A stretch of DNA of 64,000 nucleotides, taken from contig NZ_CADEAR010000006.1 of the NCBI RefSeq assembly GCF_902825325.1, positions 124,001 to 188,000 on the forward strand, written 5' to 3'. Of the stretch, positions 9,908-20,545 are shown piece by piece. The stretch is from Brucella tritici (GTDB lineage Bacteria > Pseudomonadota > Alphaproteobacteria > Rhizobiales > Rhizobiaceae). The position numbers were made by a program, and so were the translations under genes. How positions within the stretch are numbered: the stretch's first letter is position 1; each line of letters starts with the position of its first letter. Under the pieces are notes generated by a model. It saw only the letters and a list, made by a program, of their open reading frames with translations. It had not been told where the DNA came from and made no database searches.

Positions 9908-10453
9908 TTGCTAACAAAAAAGAAAGTCTCGTCGCGCGAACGTATTTTGCGCGCTGCTACCGAACTTGCCCGTGAGATCGGACCCGCTCACCTCTCTCTC
10001 GATGCCGTAGCAGCCCGTGCCGGGCTTTCAAAAGGCGGATTGCTTTATTCTTTTCCGACAAAGGCCAAACTGCTCGAAGCAGTGGTCGAAGAATATATGA
10101 AAGAGCACGAACACGCCATGGAGGTTCAGGAAACACTCCAGAAAGGCGATAAAAATCGTGTGGCGCGGGCTTTTCTCGATGTTTACCGGGTGCAAGCCGA
10201 TGATGAGCCGCCAGCCTGTGGTGTCCTTGCTGCGCTTGCCGAAGATCCCGGTTTCATGGTGCCCGTTCGGCACTATCACAGGGCTTTTCTCGACCGCATG
10301 ATCAAGGACACAACCGATTCCGACACAGCGCTGATTGTCTATCTGGCCGTCGCGGGTCTCGAATGCTCCAAATTGATGGAATGTGAAATCCTGAACGATG
10401 AGGAACAGCGCGCTGTTCTCGTCCGTTTGGAAAACATGCTGACAGAAAACTGA
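9908..10453 (+). CDS. TetR/AcrR-family repressor of the RND pump
   Basis: A 181-residue TetR regulator. The N-terminal helix-turn-helix spans roughly residues 9-53 (ERILRAATELAREIG, LSLDAVAARAGLSKGGLLYSF, then a lysine-rich KAKLLE). The C-terminal ligand domain resembles the TetR_C subgroup with DDEPPACGVLAAL. I chose the TTG at 9908: AGGAGA lies ten bases upstream, and the upstream frame to the ATG at 9836 overlaps the palindromic operator. It is divergent from the adaptor-pump operon and very probably represses both. A terminator follows 16 bases after the stop. Confidence 0.85.
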   Translation: MLTKKKVSSRERILRAATELAREIGPAHLSLDAVAARAGLSKGGLLYSFPTKAKLLEAVVEEYMKEHEHAMEVQETLQKGDKNRVARAFLDVYRVQADDEPPACGVLAALAEDPGFMVPVRHYHRAFLDRMIKDTTDSDTALIVYLAVAGLECSKLMECEILNDEEQRAVLVRLENMLTEN

Positions 10454-10468
10454 CAGCAATAACGAAAA

Positions 10469-10487
10469 AGGGCGCCGGGCGCCCTTC
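10469..10487. terminator. Bidirectional terminator between tetR and tgt
   Basis: AAGGGCG-ccggg-CGCCCTT: a 7-bp GC-rich stem flanked by GAAA on the left and CGTTTT on the right. It serves the convergent tetR and tgt genes. Confidence 0.8.
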
Positions 10488-10505
10488 GTTTTGGCAGTTC
10501 GCGAA

Positions 10506-11657
10506 TCAGAGCGGGGCTATATCGCCCCTCGCCCAGCCTTCCGAGGTTTCGGCGGAAAATTCGCCAAAGCGCCCATCGGCAATCGATGCGCGGATGCCCT
10601 TCATCAGATACTGATAATAGGCGAGATTGTTCCAGGTGAGCAGCATGGCGCCAAGCGCTTCACCGGATTTCACCAGATGATGCAGATAGGCGCGGCTATA
10701 GTCGCGTGACGCCGGGCAATCCGATTCCGGATCAAGCGGACGATGATCGTCTGCATGGCGCGCATTGCGCAGGTTCACCTTGCCGAAGCGCGTAAATGCG
10801 AGGCCGTGACGACCTGCACGTGTTGGCATCACGCAATCGAACATATCGATCCCGCGCGCGACCGACTTCAAAATATCATCCGGCGTGCCGACACCCATCA
10901 GGTAACGCGGCTTTTCCGATGGCAGGATCGGGCAGACCACTTCCAGCATGTCGAGCATCACCTGCTGCGGTTCGCCGACCGCAAGCCCACCAACCGAATA
11001 GCCCTTGAGGTCCATAGCCTTCAGCGCTTCCGCCGATTTCTCGCGCAGGCGCGCCACGTCGCCGCCCTGCACGATGCCGAACATCGCCTTGCCCGGCTGA
11101 TTGCCGAAAGCGACCTTGCAGCGCTCGGCCCAGCGCAGCGACAATTCCATTGCGCGCTCGGTGTTCTTTTCCGGTGAAGGTAGCGCCACGCATTCATCGA
11201 GCTGCATCTGGATATCGGAATCGAGCAATCCCTGAATCTCGATGGACCGCTCCGGCGTCATTTCATACGCCTTGCCGTCGATATGCGAGCGGAATGTCAC
11301 GCCGTTCTCATCGAGCTTGCGCAACTGCGCCAGCGACATGACCTGAAACCCACCGGAATCGGTAAGGATAGGGCCTTTCCAGCCCCCGAATTCGTGCAAG
11401 CCCCCAAGACGCGCCACGCGCTCGGCACCTGGGCGCAGCATCAGGTGATAGGTATTGCCAAGGATGATATCGGCACCAAGTTCTTTCACCTGGTCCATAT
11501 ACATGGCCTTGACCGTGCCGGCCGTACCGACCGGCATGAAGGCAGGGGTACGCACCACGCCGCGCGGCATGGAAATCTCGCCCTGCCGAGCCGCGCCGTC
11601 GGTTGCCAGCACTTTGAATTCGAAGTTTTCGGTTGTTTTTAGGTTTTCCGGAGTCAT
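10506..11657 (-). CDS. tgt: Queuine tRNA-guanine transglycosylase, with a degenerate zinc site
   Basis: A 383-residue Tgt, which exchanges guanine-34 of Asp, Asn, His and Tyr tRNAs for the queuosine precursor preQ1. Catalytic and binding motifs are present: [12 protein letters not shown] around residue 97 (Asp acid/base), QLDECV, GLAVGEP and [23 protein letters not shown] (Asp nucleophile). The usual CxCxxC...H zinc site is altered: the segment reads ESDCPAS (311-317) and the later histidine position reads TWNN, so Cys-Ser, Cys, Cys-Ser and His-Asn leave one of four ligands. The four-base overlap with queA shows co-translation in the queuosine pathway. Confidence 0.95.
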   Translation of the reverse strand: MTPENLKTTENFEFKVLATDGAARQGEISMPRGVVRTPAFMPVGTAGTVKAMYMDQVKELGADIILGNTYHLMLRPGAERVARLGGLHEFGGWKGPILTDSGGFQVMSLAQLRKLDENGVTFRSHIDGKAYEMTPERSIEIQGLLDSDIQMQLDECVALPSPEKNTERAMELSLRWAERCKVAFGNQPGKAMFGIVQGGDVARLREKSAEALKAMDLKGYSVGGLAVGEPQQVMLDMLEVVCPILPSEKPRYLMGVGTPDDILKSVARGIDMFDCVMPTRAGRHGLAFTRFGKVNLRNARHADDHRPLDPESDCPASRDYSRAYLHHLVKSGEALGAMLLTWNNLAYYQYLMKGIRASIADGRFGEFSAETSEGWARGDIAPL

Positions 11658-12745
11658 GCGGTGTCTTTAGCTTTGTCGGCTCGCTCTAGCAAGCTGCCGT
11701 CACCATAGGAATAAAAGCGATAGCCGTTGGCGATAGCGTGTTCATAGGCGGCGCGCATCGTATCGAGACCGCTGAAGGCCGACACCAGCATGAACAGCGT
11801 CGAGCGCGGCAGATGGAAGTTGGTCATCAGCAGATCTACGGCCCGGAAGCGATAGCCGGGTGTAATGAAAATATCAGTTGGGCCTGCCCACGGACGGATG
11901 ATGCCGTCTTCACCTGCCGCACTTTCGATCAGGCGCAACGATGTCGTGCCGACACAGACGATCCTGCCGCCCCGCTCATGCACAGCATTGAGTGCATTGG
12001 CAGTCCGCTGCGACACATATCCGATTTCCGAATGCATCTTGTGGTCGGTCGTGTCATCGGCCTTAACCGGCAAGAACGTTCCCGCCCCCACATGCAGCGT
12101 TACAAAATGTTCTTCAACGCCTTTGGCCTTGATCTTTTCCAGAAGGTCGGGCGTGAAATGCAATCCGGCAGTGGGAGCTGCAACGGCCCCCTCCTCGCGG
12201 GCATAAACCGTCTGGTAATCCTTGCGGTCGCGCTCATCTTCAGCGCGCTTCGACGCGATATAGGGTGGCAGGGGAATGTGCCCGACAGATGCGATGGCCT
12301 CGTCCAGCATGGCGCCAGATAAATCGAAGACGAGAAGCGCTTCGCCTGCATCGCCCTTTTCCGCTACGGTTGCATCAAGTGTTCCGAGGAAGCAGCTTGA
12401 ACCGGAATGGCCGAAACGGATGCGGTCGCCTTCCTTTACGCGCTTGCCGGGACGTAGAAATGCTTTCCAGCGATCAGGACCGGTGCGCATATGCAGCGTG
12501 GCGCTGACCTGCGAAATATTGCCGTCGCGCTCGCGCATGCCTTCAAGCTGCGCTGGAATGACTTTTGTGTCGTTGAACACGAGTGCATCGCCCGGCTGTA
12601 ACAGATCGGGCAATTCGAATACCTGTCGATCTTCGAATGGCTGGCCGGGACGGACACGCAACAATCTCGCGTGGTCACGCGGCTCCGCTGGACGCAGAGC
12701 AATGCTCTCTTCCGGCAAATCGAAATCGAAAAGATCAACACGCAT
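11654..12745 (-). CDS. queA: S-adenosylmethionine:tRNA ribosyltransferase-isomerase
   Basis: A 363-residue QueA, which transfers the ribosyl group of SAM to preQ1-modified tRNA to give epoxyqueuosine. Family motifs are clear: [23 protein letters not shown] at the start (quoted in part), [34 protein letters not shown] and the ending [13 protein letters not shown] precedes the ATG at 12745. The stop overlaps the tgt start by four bases. Together QueA and Tgt handle the tRNA-bound steps of queuosine synthesis. Confidence 0.97.
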   Translation of the reverse strand: MRVDLFDFDLPEESIALRPAEPRDHARLLRVRPGQPFEDRQVFELPDLLQPGDALVFNDTKVIPAQLEGMRERDGNISQVSATLHMRTGPDRWKAFLRPGKRVKEGDRIRFGHSGSSCFLGTLDATVAEKGDAGEALLVFDLSGAMLDEAIASVGHIPLPPYIASKRAEDERDRKDYQTVYAREEGAVAAPTAGLHFTPDLLEKIKAKGVEEHFVTLHVGAGTFLPVKADDTTDHKMHSEIGYVSQRTANALNAVHERGGRIVCVGTTSLRLIESAAGEDGIIRPWAGPTDIFITPGYRFRAVDLLMTNFHLPRSTLFMLVSAFSGLDTMRAAYEHAIANGYRFYSYGDGSLLERADKAKDTA

Positions 12746-12759
12746 TTTGAACCTCTAAA

Positions 12760-12848
12760 GCATTTCCAGCAAAAGTGCGAAGCGCCTACGCGGGGAAATC
12801 AGTCCACTGGACTGATTTCTGATCCCGCTTCGATGCGTTCGGAAATGC
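12760..12848. repeat. Interspersed palindromic repeat with a second palindrome nested inside
   Basis: The outer arms are GCATTTCC (12760-12767) and GGAAATGC (12841-12848). The inner part holds a perfect 11-bp palindrome AAATCAGTCCA-c-TGGACTGATTT at 12796-12818. A shorter element with the same arms occurs at 48981-49025. It lies just upstream of queA, so it may shape the mRNA or promoter there. Confidence 0.75.
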
Positions 12849-12856
12849 GGTAAACA

Positions 12857-12890
12857 AATTACGGCCCCGGCATGAACCGGAGCCGTAATT
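12857..12890 (-). terminator. Terminator after the cytoplasmic cyclophilin gene
   Basis: AATTACGGC-C-CCGG pairs with CCGG-A-GCCGTAATT around a CATGAA loop, with T-rich sequence on the minus-strand exit. It separates ppiB from queA. Confidence 0.75.
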
Positions 12891-12910
12891 TCTCAATGGA
12901 ATTGGCAGGA

Positions 12911-13417
<507 letters not shown>

Positions 13418-13434
13418 TGGGCCTCTCCTTGTAT

Positions 13435-14025
13435 TTACTTTTTACCGGCCTGAAGCGTGGCCTTGATGATCTTGTCTGGGTTTTCCACGGCACCATTATC
13501 GGATTCGCTACCCTTCTTTATCTTGTCGACGACATCCATACCGCTGACAACCTTGCCGACCACGGTATACTGGCCGTTGAGGAACGCGCCGTCCGCAAAC
13601 ATGATGAAGAATTGCGAATTGGCCGAATTCGGGTTCTGGCTGCGGGCCATGCCGACCGTGCCGCGCACGAAGGGTTCCTTGGAGAATTCGGCCGGAATAT
13701 CCGGATAGTCGGAACCGCCGGTGCCGACGCGCGAAGCATCGAAGCCCTTGTCCACATTACCAAACTTCACATCGCCGGTCTGGGCCATGAAGCCCGGAAT
13801 GACGCGATGGAAGGCAACACCGTTATATGCGCCTTCTCCGACCAGCTTTTCAATCTGGGCAACATGCTTCGGTGCGAGATCGGGGCGAAGCTGGATGGCA
13901 ACGTCGCCGTCCTTCAGCTTGAGAACCACGGTGTTTTCGGCCTTGACGGCGGAAGCCGTCTGGACCGCACCTTGCGACAGCGCGATAAAGGCAACAGCGG
14001 CAAGCGCCGAACGAAAGAAAGACAT
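13435..14025 (-). CDS. ppiA: Exported (periplasmic) cyclophilin-type peptidyl-prolyl isomerase
   Basis: A 196-residue cyclophilin with an N-terminal signal peptide (MSFFRSALAAVAFIALSQGA, cleavage likely after an AxA-like site around residue 26). Catalytic segments FHRVIPGFMAQTGD and GMARSQNPNSANSQFFIM match those of its neighbour. It should assist folding in the periplasm. It lies between coaD and the cytoplasmic paralogue on the same strand, with gaps of 20 and 17 bases. Confidence 0.93.
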   Translation of the reverse strand: MSFFRSALAAVAFIALSQGAVQTASAVKAENTVVLKLKDGDVAIQLRPDLAPKHVAQIEKLVGEGAYNGVAFHRVIPGFMAQTGDVKFGNVDKGFDASRVGTGGSDYPDIPAEFSKEPFVRGTVGMARSQNPNSANSQFFIMFADGAFLNGQYTVVGKVVSGMDVVDKIKKGSESDNGAVENPDKIIKATLQAGKK

Positions 14026-14045
14026 GATCGAAAAACTCCCTGTGA

Positions 14046-14540
14046 TCAGGATTTGAATTTGGCGTTCAAGGCGGCAGCAACAGCCGCAGGAACGAAAGGC
14101 TTTATATCGCCGCCCATGGAGGCAATCTGGCGAACCAATGTGGCGGTAATCGTGCGCACTGCCGGGTCTGCCGGGAGGAACACGGTCTGCAATTCCGGCG
14201 CCATCGTGCCATTCATGCCCGCCATCTGCATTTCATAGTCGAGATCGGTTCCGTCGCGCAAACCGCGCACCATCAATTGTGCGGCATGTTTGCGTGCTGC
14301 ATCGATAACCAGCCCGTCGAAGGAAATGACGGAAACCCGGCCTGCATCCTTGCCCAATACAGCCTTCGAGCTTTCACCGATGAGCGCCACGCGTTCCTCG
14401 AAGGTGAAGAGAGGTCTTTTGCCGGGATGAACGCCGATTGCGACAATAACCTCGTCGGCAAGGCGCAGGGCACCTTTGAGGACATCCATATGGCCGTTTG
14501 TCACCGGGTCGAAGGAGCCCGCATAAATCGCGATCGTCAT
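14046..14540 (-). CDS. coaD: Phosphopantetheine adenylyltransferase
   Basis: A 164-residue nucleotidyltransferase converting 4'-phosphopantetheine and ATP to dephospho-CoA, the fourth step of coenzyme A synthesis. The start [17 protein letters not shown] holds the TxGH-type ATP motif, and [14 protein letters not shown] and the later MAGMNGTM are family hallmarks. It is the first gene of the minus-strand group coaD-ppiA-ppiB-queA-tgt. Confidence 0.97.
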   Translation of the reverse strand: MTIAIYAGSFDPVTNGHMDVLKGALRLADEVIVAIGVHPGKRPLFTFEERVALIGESSKAVLGKDAGRVSVISFDGLVIDAARKHAAQLMVRGLRDGTDLDYEMQMAGMNGTMAPELQTVFLPADPAVRTITATLVRQIASMGGDIKPFVPAAVAAALNAKFKS

Positions 14541-14734
14541 TTCTTCCAGCTAGCCTTTTCTGACGGGATTTTCAACAAGAACCACTGCGATAAGAAAACA
14601 GAAACCAAGAAACCAGATGAACGCGAAATGAACAGCGATTTCACGACAAGTTCACAACCGATTTACCAAGATAGGTGCAAGTTTGGTGCAACCTTTTCGC
14701 TTCTGAAGCGTATGTATGTCGAAAGGATAACACG

Positions 14735-14884
14735 ATGATGATCTTTCTTCTGGCATTATCCATGATGGTCGCGATGGCTGCGTCGGCAATCATATTGCTT
14801 CTCGACGAGAACGAAGCCAAGCGTCAGCGCGTGCGTCAGGTGGCATTCGACATCAACAGCTTGCGCAACATGCGTTCGCGCTAA
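14735..14884 (+). CDS. Small single-pass membrane protein, unknown function
   Basis: A 49-residue frame with AAAGGA about ten bases ahead of the ATG. Residues 1-24 are a hydrophobic helix (MIFLLALSMMVAMAASAIILLL); the rest is charged (DENEAKRQRVRQ) and ends in RNMRSR. This is a signal-anchor with a short cytoplasmic or periplasmic tail. It lies alone between coaD and gyrA, divergent from coaD. I do not recognise a family. The good ribosome site and the following terminator make it a credible gene. Confidence 0.6.
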   Translation: MMIFLLALSMMVAMAASAIILLLDENEAKRQRVRQVAFDINSLRNMRSR

Positions 14885-14971
14885 GTAATAACAGCCGAGT
14901 TCACGCAATAGCGTTGGAGCTTGCTGGCAAAGAGTTTGTGTGATCGCCAATTCCTCCAGTCTTGGCATCTG

Positions 14972-15005
14972 AAAAAGGCCGATGGTTCCCGCCATCGGCC
15001 TTTTT
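14972..15005. terminator. Bidirectional terminator between the small protein gene and gyrA
   Basis: AAAAAGGCCGATGG pairs with CCATCGGCCTTTTT around a short loop. The 14-bp stem with A and T tails can serve both convergent genes. Confidence 0.92.
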
Positions 15006-15038
15006 CATTGTTCAGAACAAAAAGCCGGAGCTTCCTGA

Positions 15039-17846
15039 CTATTCTTCGGTGCCCGCCGTTGGTGTTTCACCTTCGGAAGCTGCCTCGCCATCATTGCCGT
15101 TTTCTTCGTCGCTATCCGCTTCGGATATGCGTTCGACCGAGACGACCTTCTCGCCGTCCGCCGTATTGAAGATCGTGACGCCCTTGGTGGAACGTCCGGC
15201 AATGCGAATACCGTCAACCGGTACACGAATGAGCTGTCCGCCATCGGAAACGAGCAGAATCTGATCGCTTGCCTCGACCGGGAACAGGGCAACAAGCTTG
15301 CCGATTTCGTCGGTCTTCGACGTATCGGTGGCGCGAATGCCCTTGCCACCACGACCGGAAACGCGGAACTCGTAAGATGAGGAACGCTTGCCGTAACCGT
15401 ATTCGCTGACAGTCAGCACGGTTTCTTCGCGAGCCTTCAGCTCCTGATAGAGTTCTTCGGTCAGTTCCGCATCGGTTCCAACGTCTTCACCGACCACAAC
15501 AATATCATCGGCATCGTCCGCACCCTGCGCCCTGCGCTCGGCAATCGAACGCTTGAGATAGGCGGAACGGGTCGATGCATCGGCATCGACATGATGCAGG
15601 ATAGCCATGGAGATGACCTTGTCGCCATCGGCCAGATTGATGCCACGCACGCCGATGGAGTTGCGGCCTGCAAAGACGCGCACATCGGTAACCGGGAAGC
15701 GGATGCACTGGCCGCCAGCACAGGTCAGAAGCACGTCGTCGAATTCCGTACAGGTATCGACCGAGAGGATTTCATCGCCCTCGTCTTCGAGCTTCATCGC
15801 AATCTTGCCGTTGCGGTTGACCTGCACGAAGTCCGACAGCTTGTTACGGCGAACCGTACCGCGCGTAGTCGAGAACATGACGTCGAGGTTTGCCCAGGAT
15901 TCTTCATCCTCCGGCAGCGGCATGATTGTGGTGATGCGCTCGCCCTGCTGCAATGGCAGCATGTTGATGAGCGCCTTGCCGCGCGACTGCGGTGTACCGA
16001 CAGGCAGACGCCAGACCTTCTCCTTGTAGACAATGCCACGCGAGGAGAAGAACAGAACCGGCGTATGCGTATTGGCGACGAACAGGCGCGTGACGAAATC
16101 CTCGTCCTTCGTTGCCATGCCGGAACGACCCTTGCCGCCACGACGCTGCGCACGATAGGTCGTCAGCGGAACGCGCTTGATATAGCCTGCATGGCTGACG
16201 GTGACGACCATATCCTCGCGGGCGATCAGGTCTTCATCGTCCATTTCAGCGCCACCGAAACCGATTTCGGTGCGGCGCGGCGTTGCGAACTCATCGCGAA
16301 CCGCAATCATCTCGTCCTTGACGATCGTCATCACGCGCAGGCGCGATGAGAGGATGTCGAGATAATCGCGGATTTCCTCGCCGATCTTGTTCAGTTCGTC
16401 GGCCACTTCGTCGCGACCGAGCGCGGTCAGGCGCTGCAGACGCAGATCGAGAATGGCACGAGCCTGTTCCTCGGAGAGATTGTAGGTGTTGTCCTCATTG
16501 ATGGTGTGTCGCGGATCGTCGATCAGACGGATCAGCGGCGCTACATCGACTGCCGGCCAGCGACGTTCCATCAACTGCTCGCGCGCCGTCGTCGGATCGG
16601 GCGCACGGCGAATGAGTGCAATCACCTCATCGATATTGGCAACGGCAATTGCAAGACCCACCAACACATGCGCGCGGTCGCGCGCCTTGTTGAGCAGGAA
16701 CTTGGTACGGCGCGTCACCACTTCCTCGCGGAAGACGACGAATGCGCGCAGCATATCGAGCAGATTGAGCTGTTCCGGCTTGCCGCCGTTCAGCGCCACC
16801 ATGTTGCAGCCGAACGAGGTCTGCAGCGGCGTGTAACGATAGAGCTGGTTCAGTACGACATCGGCAACGGCATCGCGCTTGAGTTCCACCACGACGCGAT
16901 AGCCTTCGCGGTCGGATTCGTCGCGCAGATCGGAAATGCCTTCGATGCGCTTGTCACGCACCAGTTCGGCCATCTTCTCGATCATCGAAGCCTTGTTCAC
17001 CTGATACGGAATCTCGGTGATGATAATGGCTTCGCGGTCACCACGCATCGGCTCAATGGTGGCGCGTCCGCGCATGACCACCGAACCGCGTCCGGTCGTG
17101 TAGGCGGAATTGATGCCTGCGCGTCCAAGAATGATGCCGCCAGTCGGGAAATCCGGACCTGGAATGATTTCCATCAATTCGGGAAGCTCGATGGCCGGAT
17201 TGTCGATCAGCGCAATGCAACCGTCGATGATTTCGCCGAGATTGTGCGGCGGAATATTGGTCGCCATGCCGACAGCGATACCGCCCGAACCGTTGACAAG
17301 CAGGTTCGGGAAGCGTGCAGGCATAACCACAGGTTCCTGCTCGCGGCCGTCATAATTGTCCTGGAAGTCGACCGTATCCTTGTCGATATCCGACAGGATG
17401 GATTCGGTAAGCTTTTCCAGACGACATTCGGTGTAACGCATCGCCGCCGGAGGATCGCCGTCGATGGAGCCGAAATTGCCCTGCCCGTCGACCAGCGGAT
17501 CGCGCATGGAAAAATCCTGCGCCATACGCACGAGAGCGTCATAAATAGATGCGTCGCCATGCGGGTGATACTTACCCATGACCTCACCGACCACACCCGC
17601 CGACTTGCGGTACGGGCGGTTATAGGCGAGGTTCATCTCGTTCATGGCGTGGAGAATGCGGCGATGCACGGGCTTCAGGCCGTCGCGCACATCGGGCAAC
17701 GCACGGCTCACGATAACGCTCATCGCGTAATCGAGATAGGAGCGCTGCATCTCCTCGATAATGGAAATCGGTTCGATACCGCTAGGGCCGCCGTTTGGGC
17801 CACCATTCATATCGTCGGAACCGGGTGGAGGCGTTTGATCTGACAC
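15039..17846 (-). CDS. gyrA: DNA gyrase subunit A
   Basis: The 935-residue DNA-cleaving subunit of gyrase, which with GyrB introduces negative supercoils. Catalytic Tyr138 lies in AAMRYTEC; the GyrA box [10 protein letters not shown] is present, followed by six C-terminal beta-pinwheel blades. In the quinolone pocket the sequence is HGDASIYD, so residue 99 (E. coli Ser83) is alanine and residue 103 (Asp87) is retained. Acidic stretches after residue 720 ([15 protein letters not shown]) and at the C-terminus ([19 protein letters not shown]) lengthen it relative to E. coli. It stands alone, ending at a strong terminator. Confidence 0.98.
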   Translation of the reverse strand: MSDQTPPPGSDDMNGGPNGGPSGIEPISIIEEMQRSYLDYAMSVIVSRALPDVRDGLKPVHRRILHAMNEMNLAYNRPYRKSAGVVGEVMGKYHPHGDASIYDALVRMAQDFSMRDPLVDGQGNFGSIDGDPPAAMRYTECRLEKLTESILSDIDKDTVDFQDNYDGREQEPVVMPARFPNLLVNGSGGIAVGMATNIPPHNLGEIIDGCIALIDNPAIELPELMEIIPGPDFPTGGIILGRAGINSAYTTGRGSVVMRGRATIEPMRGDREAIIITEIPYQVNKASMIEKMAELVRDKRIEGISDLRDESDREGYRVVVELKRDAVADVVLNQLYRYTPLQTSFGCNMVALNGGKPEQLNLLDMLRAFVVFREEVVTRRTKFLLNKARDRAHVLVGLAIAVANIDEVIALIRRAPDPTTAREQLMERRWPAVDVAPLIRLIDDPRHTINEDNTYNLSEEQARAILDLRLQRLTALGRDEVADELNKIGEEIRDYLDILSSRLRVMTIVKDEMIAVRDEFATPRRTEIGFGGAEMDDEDLIAREDMVVTVSHAGYIKRVPLTTYRAQRRGGKGRSGMATKDEDFVTRLFVANTHTPVLFFSSRGIVYKEKVWRLPVGTPQSRGKALINMLPLQQGERITTIMPLPEDEESWANLDVMFSTTRGTVRRNKLSDFVQVNRNGKIAMKLEDEGDEILSVDTCTEFDDVLLTCAGGQCIRFPVTDVRVFAGRNSIGVRGINLADGDKVISMAILHHVDADASTRSAYLKRSIAERRAQGADDADDIVVVGEDVGTDAELTEELYQELKAREETVLTVSEYGYGKRSSSYEFRVSGRGGKGIRATDTSKTDEIGKLVALFPVEASDQILLVSDGGQLIRVPVDGIRIAGRSTKGVTIFNTADGEKVVSVERISEADSDEENGNDGEAASEGETPTAGTEE

Positions 17847-18096
17847 TATTCAGATTTCTTTCTCAACAGAATCGATAAAGTCACTTTATAACGGAAACCA
17901 GCAAAAAACGCCAATTTCGCGACCGTTTCGGCGAGCTATTTCCGTATATCAATTCAATGACTTAAAAGATATTCACATAAAGATTGAGCAACGATGTTGC
18001 CCGTCACGGCGCTTTGCGTCGACCATGCGCCACTGATCGTCTACAATCCATGTATCCGATTGAGCATAACATGCCAACAAGAAGGGCGCTTGCAGT

Positions 18097-18726
18097 ATGG
18101 GGTTCTACGATACGGTTTTCAGCGCGTTCGTCACCCTGCTTGTTACAATCGATCCGCCCGGACTGGCGCCGTTGTTTCTGGCCCTGACGCCGGGCATGGA
18201 GCGGCACCACCGCGGACAGGTGGCGTTACGCGCTTCTATCATCGGTTTTATCGTGATGGCGCTCTTTGCCATTGCGGGCGCGCAGATACTCGGCATGTTC
18301 GGCATTACCATTGGCGCGTTCCGCGTTGCCGGTGGCCTGTTGCTGTTCTGGATCGCTTTTGAAATGATTTTCGAGAAGCGGACGGAGCGCAAGGAAAAGA
18401 GCGCCGAGGTTGCCATCACCAAAGACCATATCCGCAATATAGCCGCCTTCCCGCTCGCCATTCCGCTGATTGCCGGTCCCGGAGCGATCTCGGCTATCGT
18501 GCTGACCTCGGACTCGTTCCATGGAATTGGACCGCGAGCCGCTCTGCTTGGCGTTATCTTCGTCTGCCTGCTGATTACCTATCTCGTGCTGCTGCTGGCG
18601 GAGCGCGTCGACCGGTTTTTGGGCGAAACCGGTCGTTCCATCCTGACCCGCTTGCTCGGCGTCATTCTGGCAGCGCTTGCCGTTCAGTTCGTTGCCGACG
18701 GCATCAAGACACTCATCAACGGTTAA
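18097..18726 (+). CDS. MarC-family integral membrane protein
   Basis: A 209-residue protein with six predicted membrane helices. TLLVTIDPPGLAPLFLALT near the start, GGLLLFWIAFEMIF and FPLAIPLIAGPGAI are hallmarks of the MarC/YchE family. The family was once linked to multiple antibiotic resistance, but its function remains unknown. A GAAGGG site lies about ten bases ahead of the ATG. The last four bases overlap the convergent phnE gene. Confidence 0.9.
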   Translation: MGFYDTVFSAFVTLLVTIDPPGLAPLFLALTPGMERHHRGQVALRASIIGFIVMALFAIAGAQILGMFGITIGAFRVAGGLLLFWIAFEMIFEKRTERKEKSAEVAITKDHIRNIAAFPLAIPLIAGPGAISAIVLTSDSFHGIGPRAALLGVIFVCLLITYLVLLLAERVDRFLGETGRSILTRLLGVILAALAVQFVADGIKTLING

Positions 18727-19595
18727 GCCGATTTCTGCGCCTTCTTGCCGATCATGGCGTGACGAAGCTTGGACGAGAACCAGTCGATCACGGCGACGGC
18801 GATCAGGATCATGATAATCAGGAAGGAAACATCCTGAAGGTTCAGAACCTTGATCTGCTCGGCCAGATGCGCGCCGATCCCGCCTGCCCCGACGATGCCG
18901 ATGATTGTCGCCGAACGGGTATTCGACTCAAAGAAGTAAAGCACCTGACTGCCGATCAGCGGCAGAACCTGCGGCAGCACGCCAAAGCGATAACCGTGCA
19001 GTCTGCCGCCGCCCGATGAAACCACACCTTCGACCGGCTTCTTGTCAGCACCTTCAATGGCTTCGGAGAAAAGCTTGCCGAATGCCCCGAAATCCGAGCA
19101 GGCGATGGCGAGAATACCGGCAAACGGTCCAAGCCCCACAACCGAAACCCAGATCAGCGCCCAGATCAGCGTATCGACGCCGCGAATGGTGTCGAGGAAG
19201 CGGCGAATGCCAAAATGCAGGAACACATTCGGGATAATGTTCTTCGCCGCCAGGAACCCGAACGGAAAGGCGAGGATTGCCGCCAGCAATGTGCCGAGAT
19301 AGGCGATTGCCAGCGTTTCCATCATCGACCACAGATAGAGGCTGAAACGTCCGCCTGACGATGGTGGCATCATCATCAAGGCGAAATCGCCAAGGCGCCC
19401 GAGGCCGTTGAGAATACGCAGCAGCGAGAAATCAAGCCAGTAGAAGGCGAACCAGACCGACGCTATAACAGCTACGGTTAAAATCGCCAGATTGCGCCAT
19501 GTGCGGCCATTGCCGAACAGATCGGCGTATTCGGTCCTCAATTCCTTTTCGTGTGCATGTGCCTCACGGGAGAGAGTTTGTGCAATGTCGGTCAT
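18723..19595 (-). CDS. phnE: Phosphonate ABC transporter permease (second PhnE)
   Basis: A 290-residue membrane permease with the usual PhnE helices and the ATPase-contact segment EAIEGADKKPVEGVVSSGG, which reads in part like the EAA loop. The end AEQIKVLNLQDVSFLIIMIL is typical. It is the last gene of the phnCDEE unit and lies 12 bases after the first phnE. Two different permease chains suggest a heterodimeric channel for phosphonate or phosphate-ester uptake. Confidence 0.93.
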   Translation of the reverse strand: MTDIAQTLSREAHAHEKELRTEYADLFGNGRTWRNLAILTVAVIASVWFAFYWLDFSLLRILNGLGRLGDFALMMMPPSSGGRFSLYLWSMMETLAIAYLGTLLAAILAFPFGFLAAKNIIPNVFLHFGIRRFLDTIRGVDTLIWALIWVSVVGLGPFAGILAIACSDFGAFGKLFSEAIEGADKKPVEGVVSSGGGRLHGYRFGVLPQVLPLIGSQVLYFFESNTRSATIIGIVGAGGIGAHLAEQIKVLNLQDVSFLIIMILIAVAVIDWFSSKLRHAMIGKKAQKSA

Positions 19596-19607
19596 AATTC
19601 TCTCTCC

Positions 19608-20480
19608 TCAACCTATACGGCCAAGTAGTGCATGTCGCACGCGCTGTGTAATGAGGTCGATGACAACAATGGTCACGATAATCAGAACCAGGATGGCGCT
19701 GACATCGCTGTAATAGAATTGGCGGATCGAGGTGAGCAGTTCCTGCCCGATACCACCCGCCCCCACAAAGCCCATGACGGAAGCGCCGCGCACGTTGATT
19801 TCAAAGCGCAGCAGGCCATAGGAAGCAAAATTCGCTGCCACTTGCGGAAGCACGGCAAAGCGAATGACCTGCAAGCCAGAACCGCCCGATGCGCGAATGC
19901 CCTCCACCGGGCGCATGTCGATGTTTTCGACGACTTCGGAAAACAGCTTGCCCAGTGCACCTGTCGTGTGAAGCATCAGAGCCAGCACACCGGCCATCGG
20001 TCCAAGCCCGAAGGCGATAACGAAAAGCAGCGCGAAGACGATTTCCGGAACCGTGCGCAACAGTTCCAGCCCGCGACGCACAATAAAACGCACCGTCGAA
20101 TTGGGAGCCATATTGGACGATGCTGCGAATGATGCGGCAAAAGCGACGACCGCACCGATCAATGTCGCCAGATAGGCGATCAGCAGTGTCTCGAACAGCA
20201 TCTTGAGCCAGCCGCCGAGGTTCCAGTACCACGCAGCCAGATCGCCCCAGAAATTGGCGAAGGTCAGATCCGGCAGAATGCGACCGAGATAGCTTGTAAA
20301 GCGAAAGAGATTTTCGACCAGCGTGCCCGGCCGAACATCGGCAACGACGGAGGCAGCAATGGCGACAACGACAAGCGCAAGAAGGAGCGCGATACCGTAG
20401 AGACGTCGTTTGCCAACTTCTCTCCGATAATCGGCAAGCAGGCTTTTTGCTCCGTTGCCGTCTAGTGAGGATACCGTCAT
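19608..20480 (-). CDS. phnE: Phosphonate ABC transporter permease (first PhnE)
   Basis: A 290-residue permease. EVVENIDMRPVEGIRASGG is the cytoplasmic ATPase-contact loop, and GFVGAGGIGQELLTSIRQFYY is a PhnE hallmark. The start at 20480 is chosen because AGGGAA lies eight bases upstream; the longer frame would run into the hairpin behind phnD. It partners the second PhnE, PhnC (ATPase) and PhnD (binding protein). Confidence 0.93.
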   Translation of the reverse strand: MTVSSLDGNGAKSLLADYRREVGKRRLYGIALLLALVVVAIAASVVADVRPGTLVENLFRFTSYLGRILPDLTFANFWGDLAAWYWNLGGWLKMLFETLLIAYLATLIGAVVAFAASFAASSNMAPNSTVRFIVRRGLELLRTVPEIVFALLFVIAFGLGPMAGVLALMLHTTGALGKLFSEVVENIDMRPVEGIRASGGSGLQVIRFAVLPQVAANFASYGLLRFEINVRGASVMGFVGAGGIGQELLTSIRQFYYSDVSAILVLIIVTIVVIDLITQRVRHALLGRIG

Positions 20481-20497
20481 GCGAGATTCCCTAATAA

Positions 20498-20530
20498 AAG
20501 TGCCCGAAGCTTTAGCGGCTTCGGGCACTT
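20498..20530 (-). terminator. Intercistronic hairpin between phnD and phnE
   Basis: A perfect 13-bp stem (AAGTGCCCGAAGC / GCTTCGGGCACTT) with a 7-base loop, followed on the minus strand by TTTTATTAG. It lies just after phnD, inside the operon. Such hairpins often leave more binding protein than permease by partial termination or by protecting the mRNA 3' end. Confidence 0.85.
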
Positions 20531-20545
20531 CAATTATTCTACGGA

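Noticed and set aside
16506..17843. A 445-residue plus-strand frame opposite gyrA
   Set aside because: Antisense to a full, conserved gyrA; no protein family pattern.
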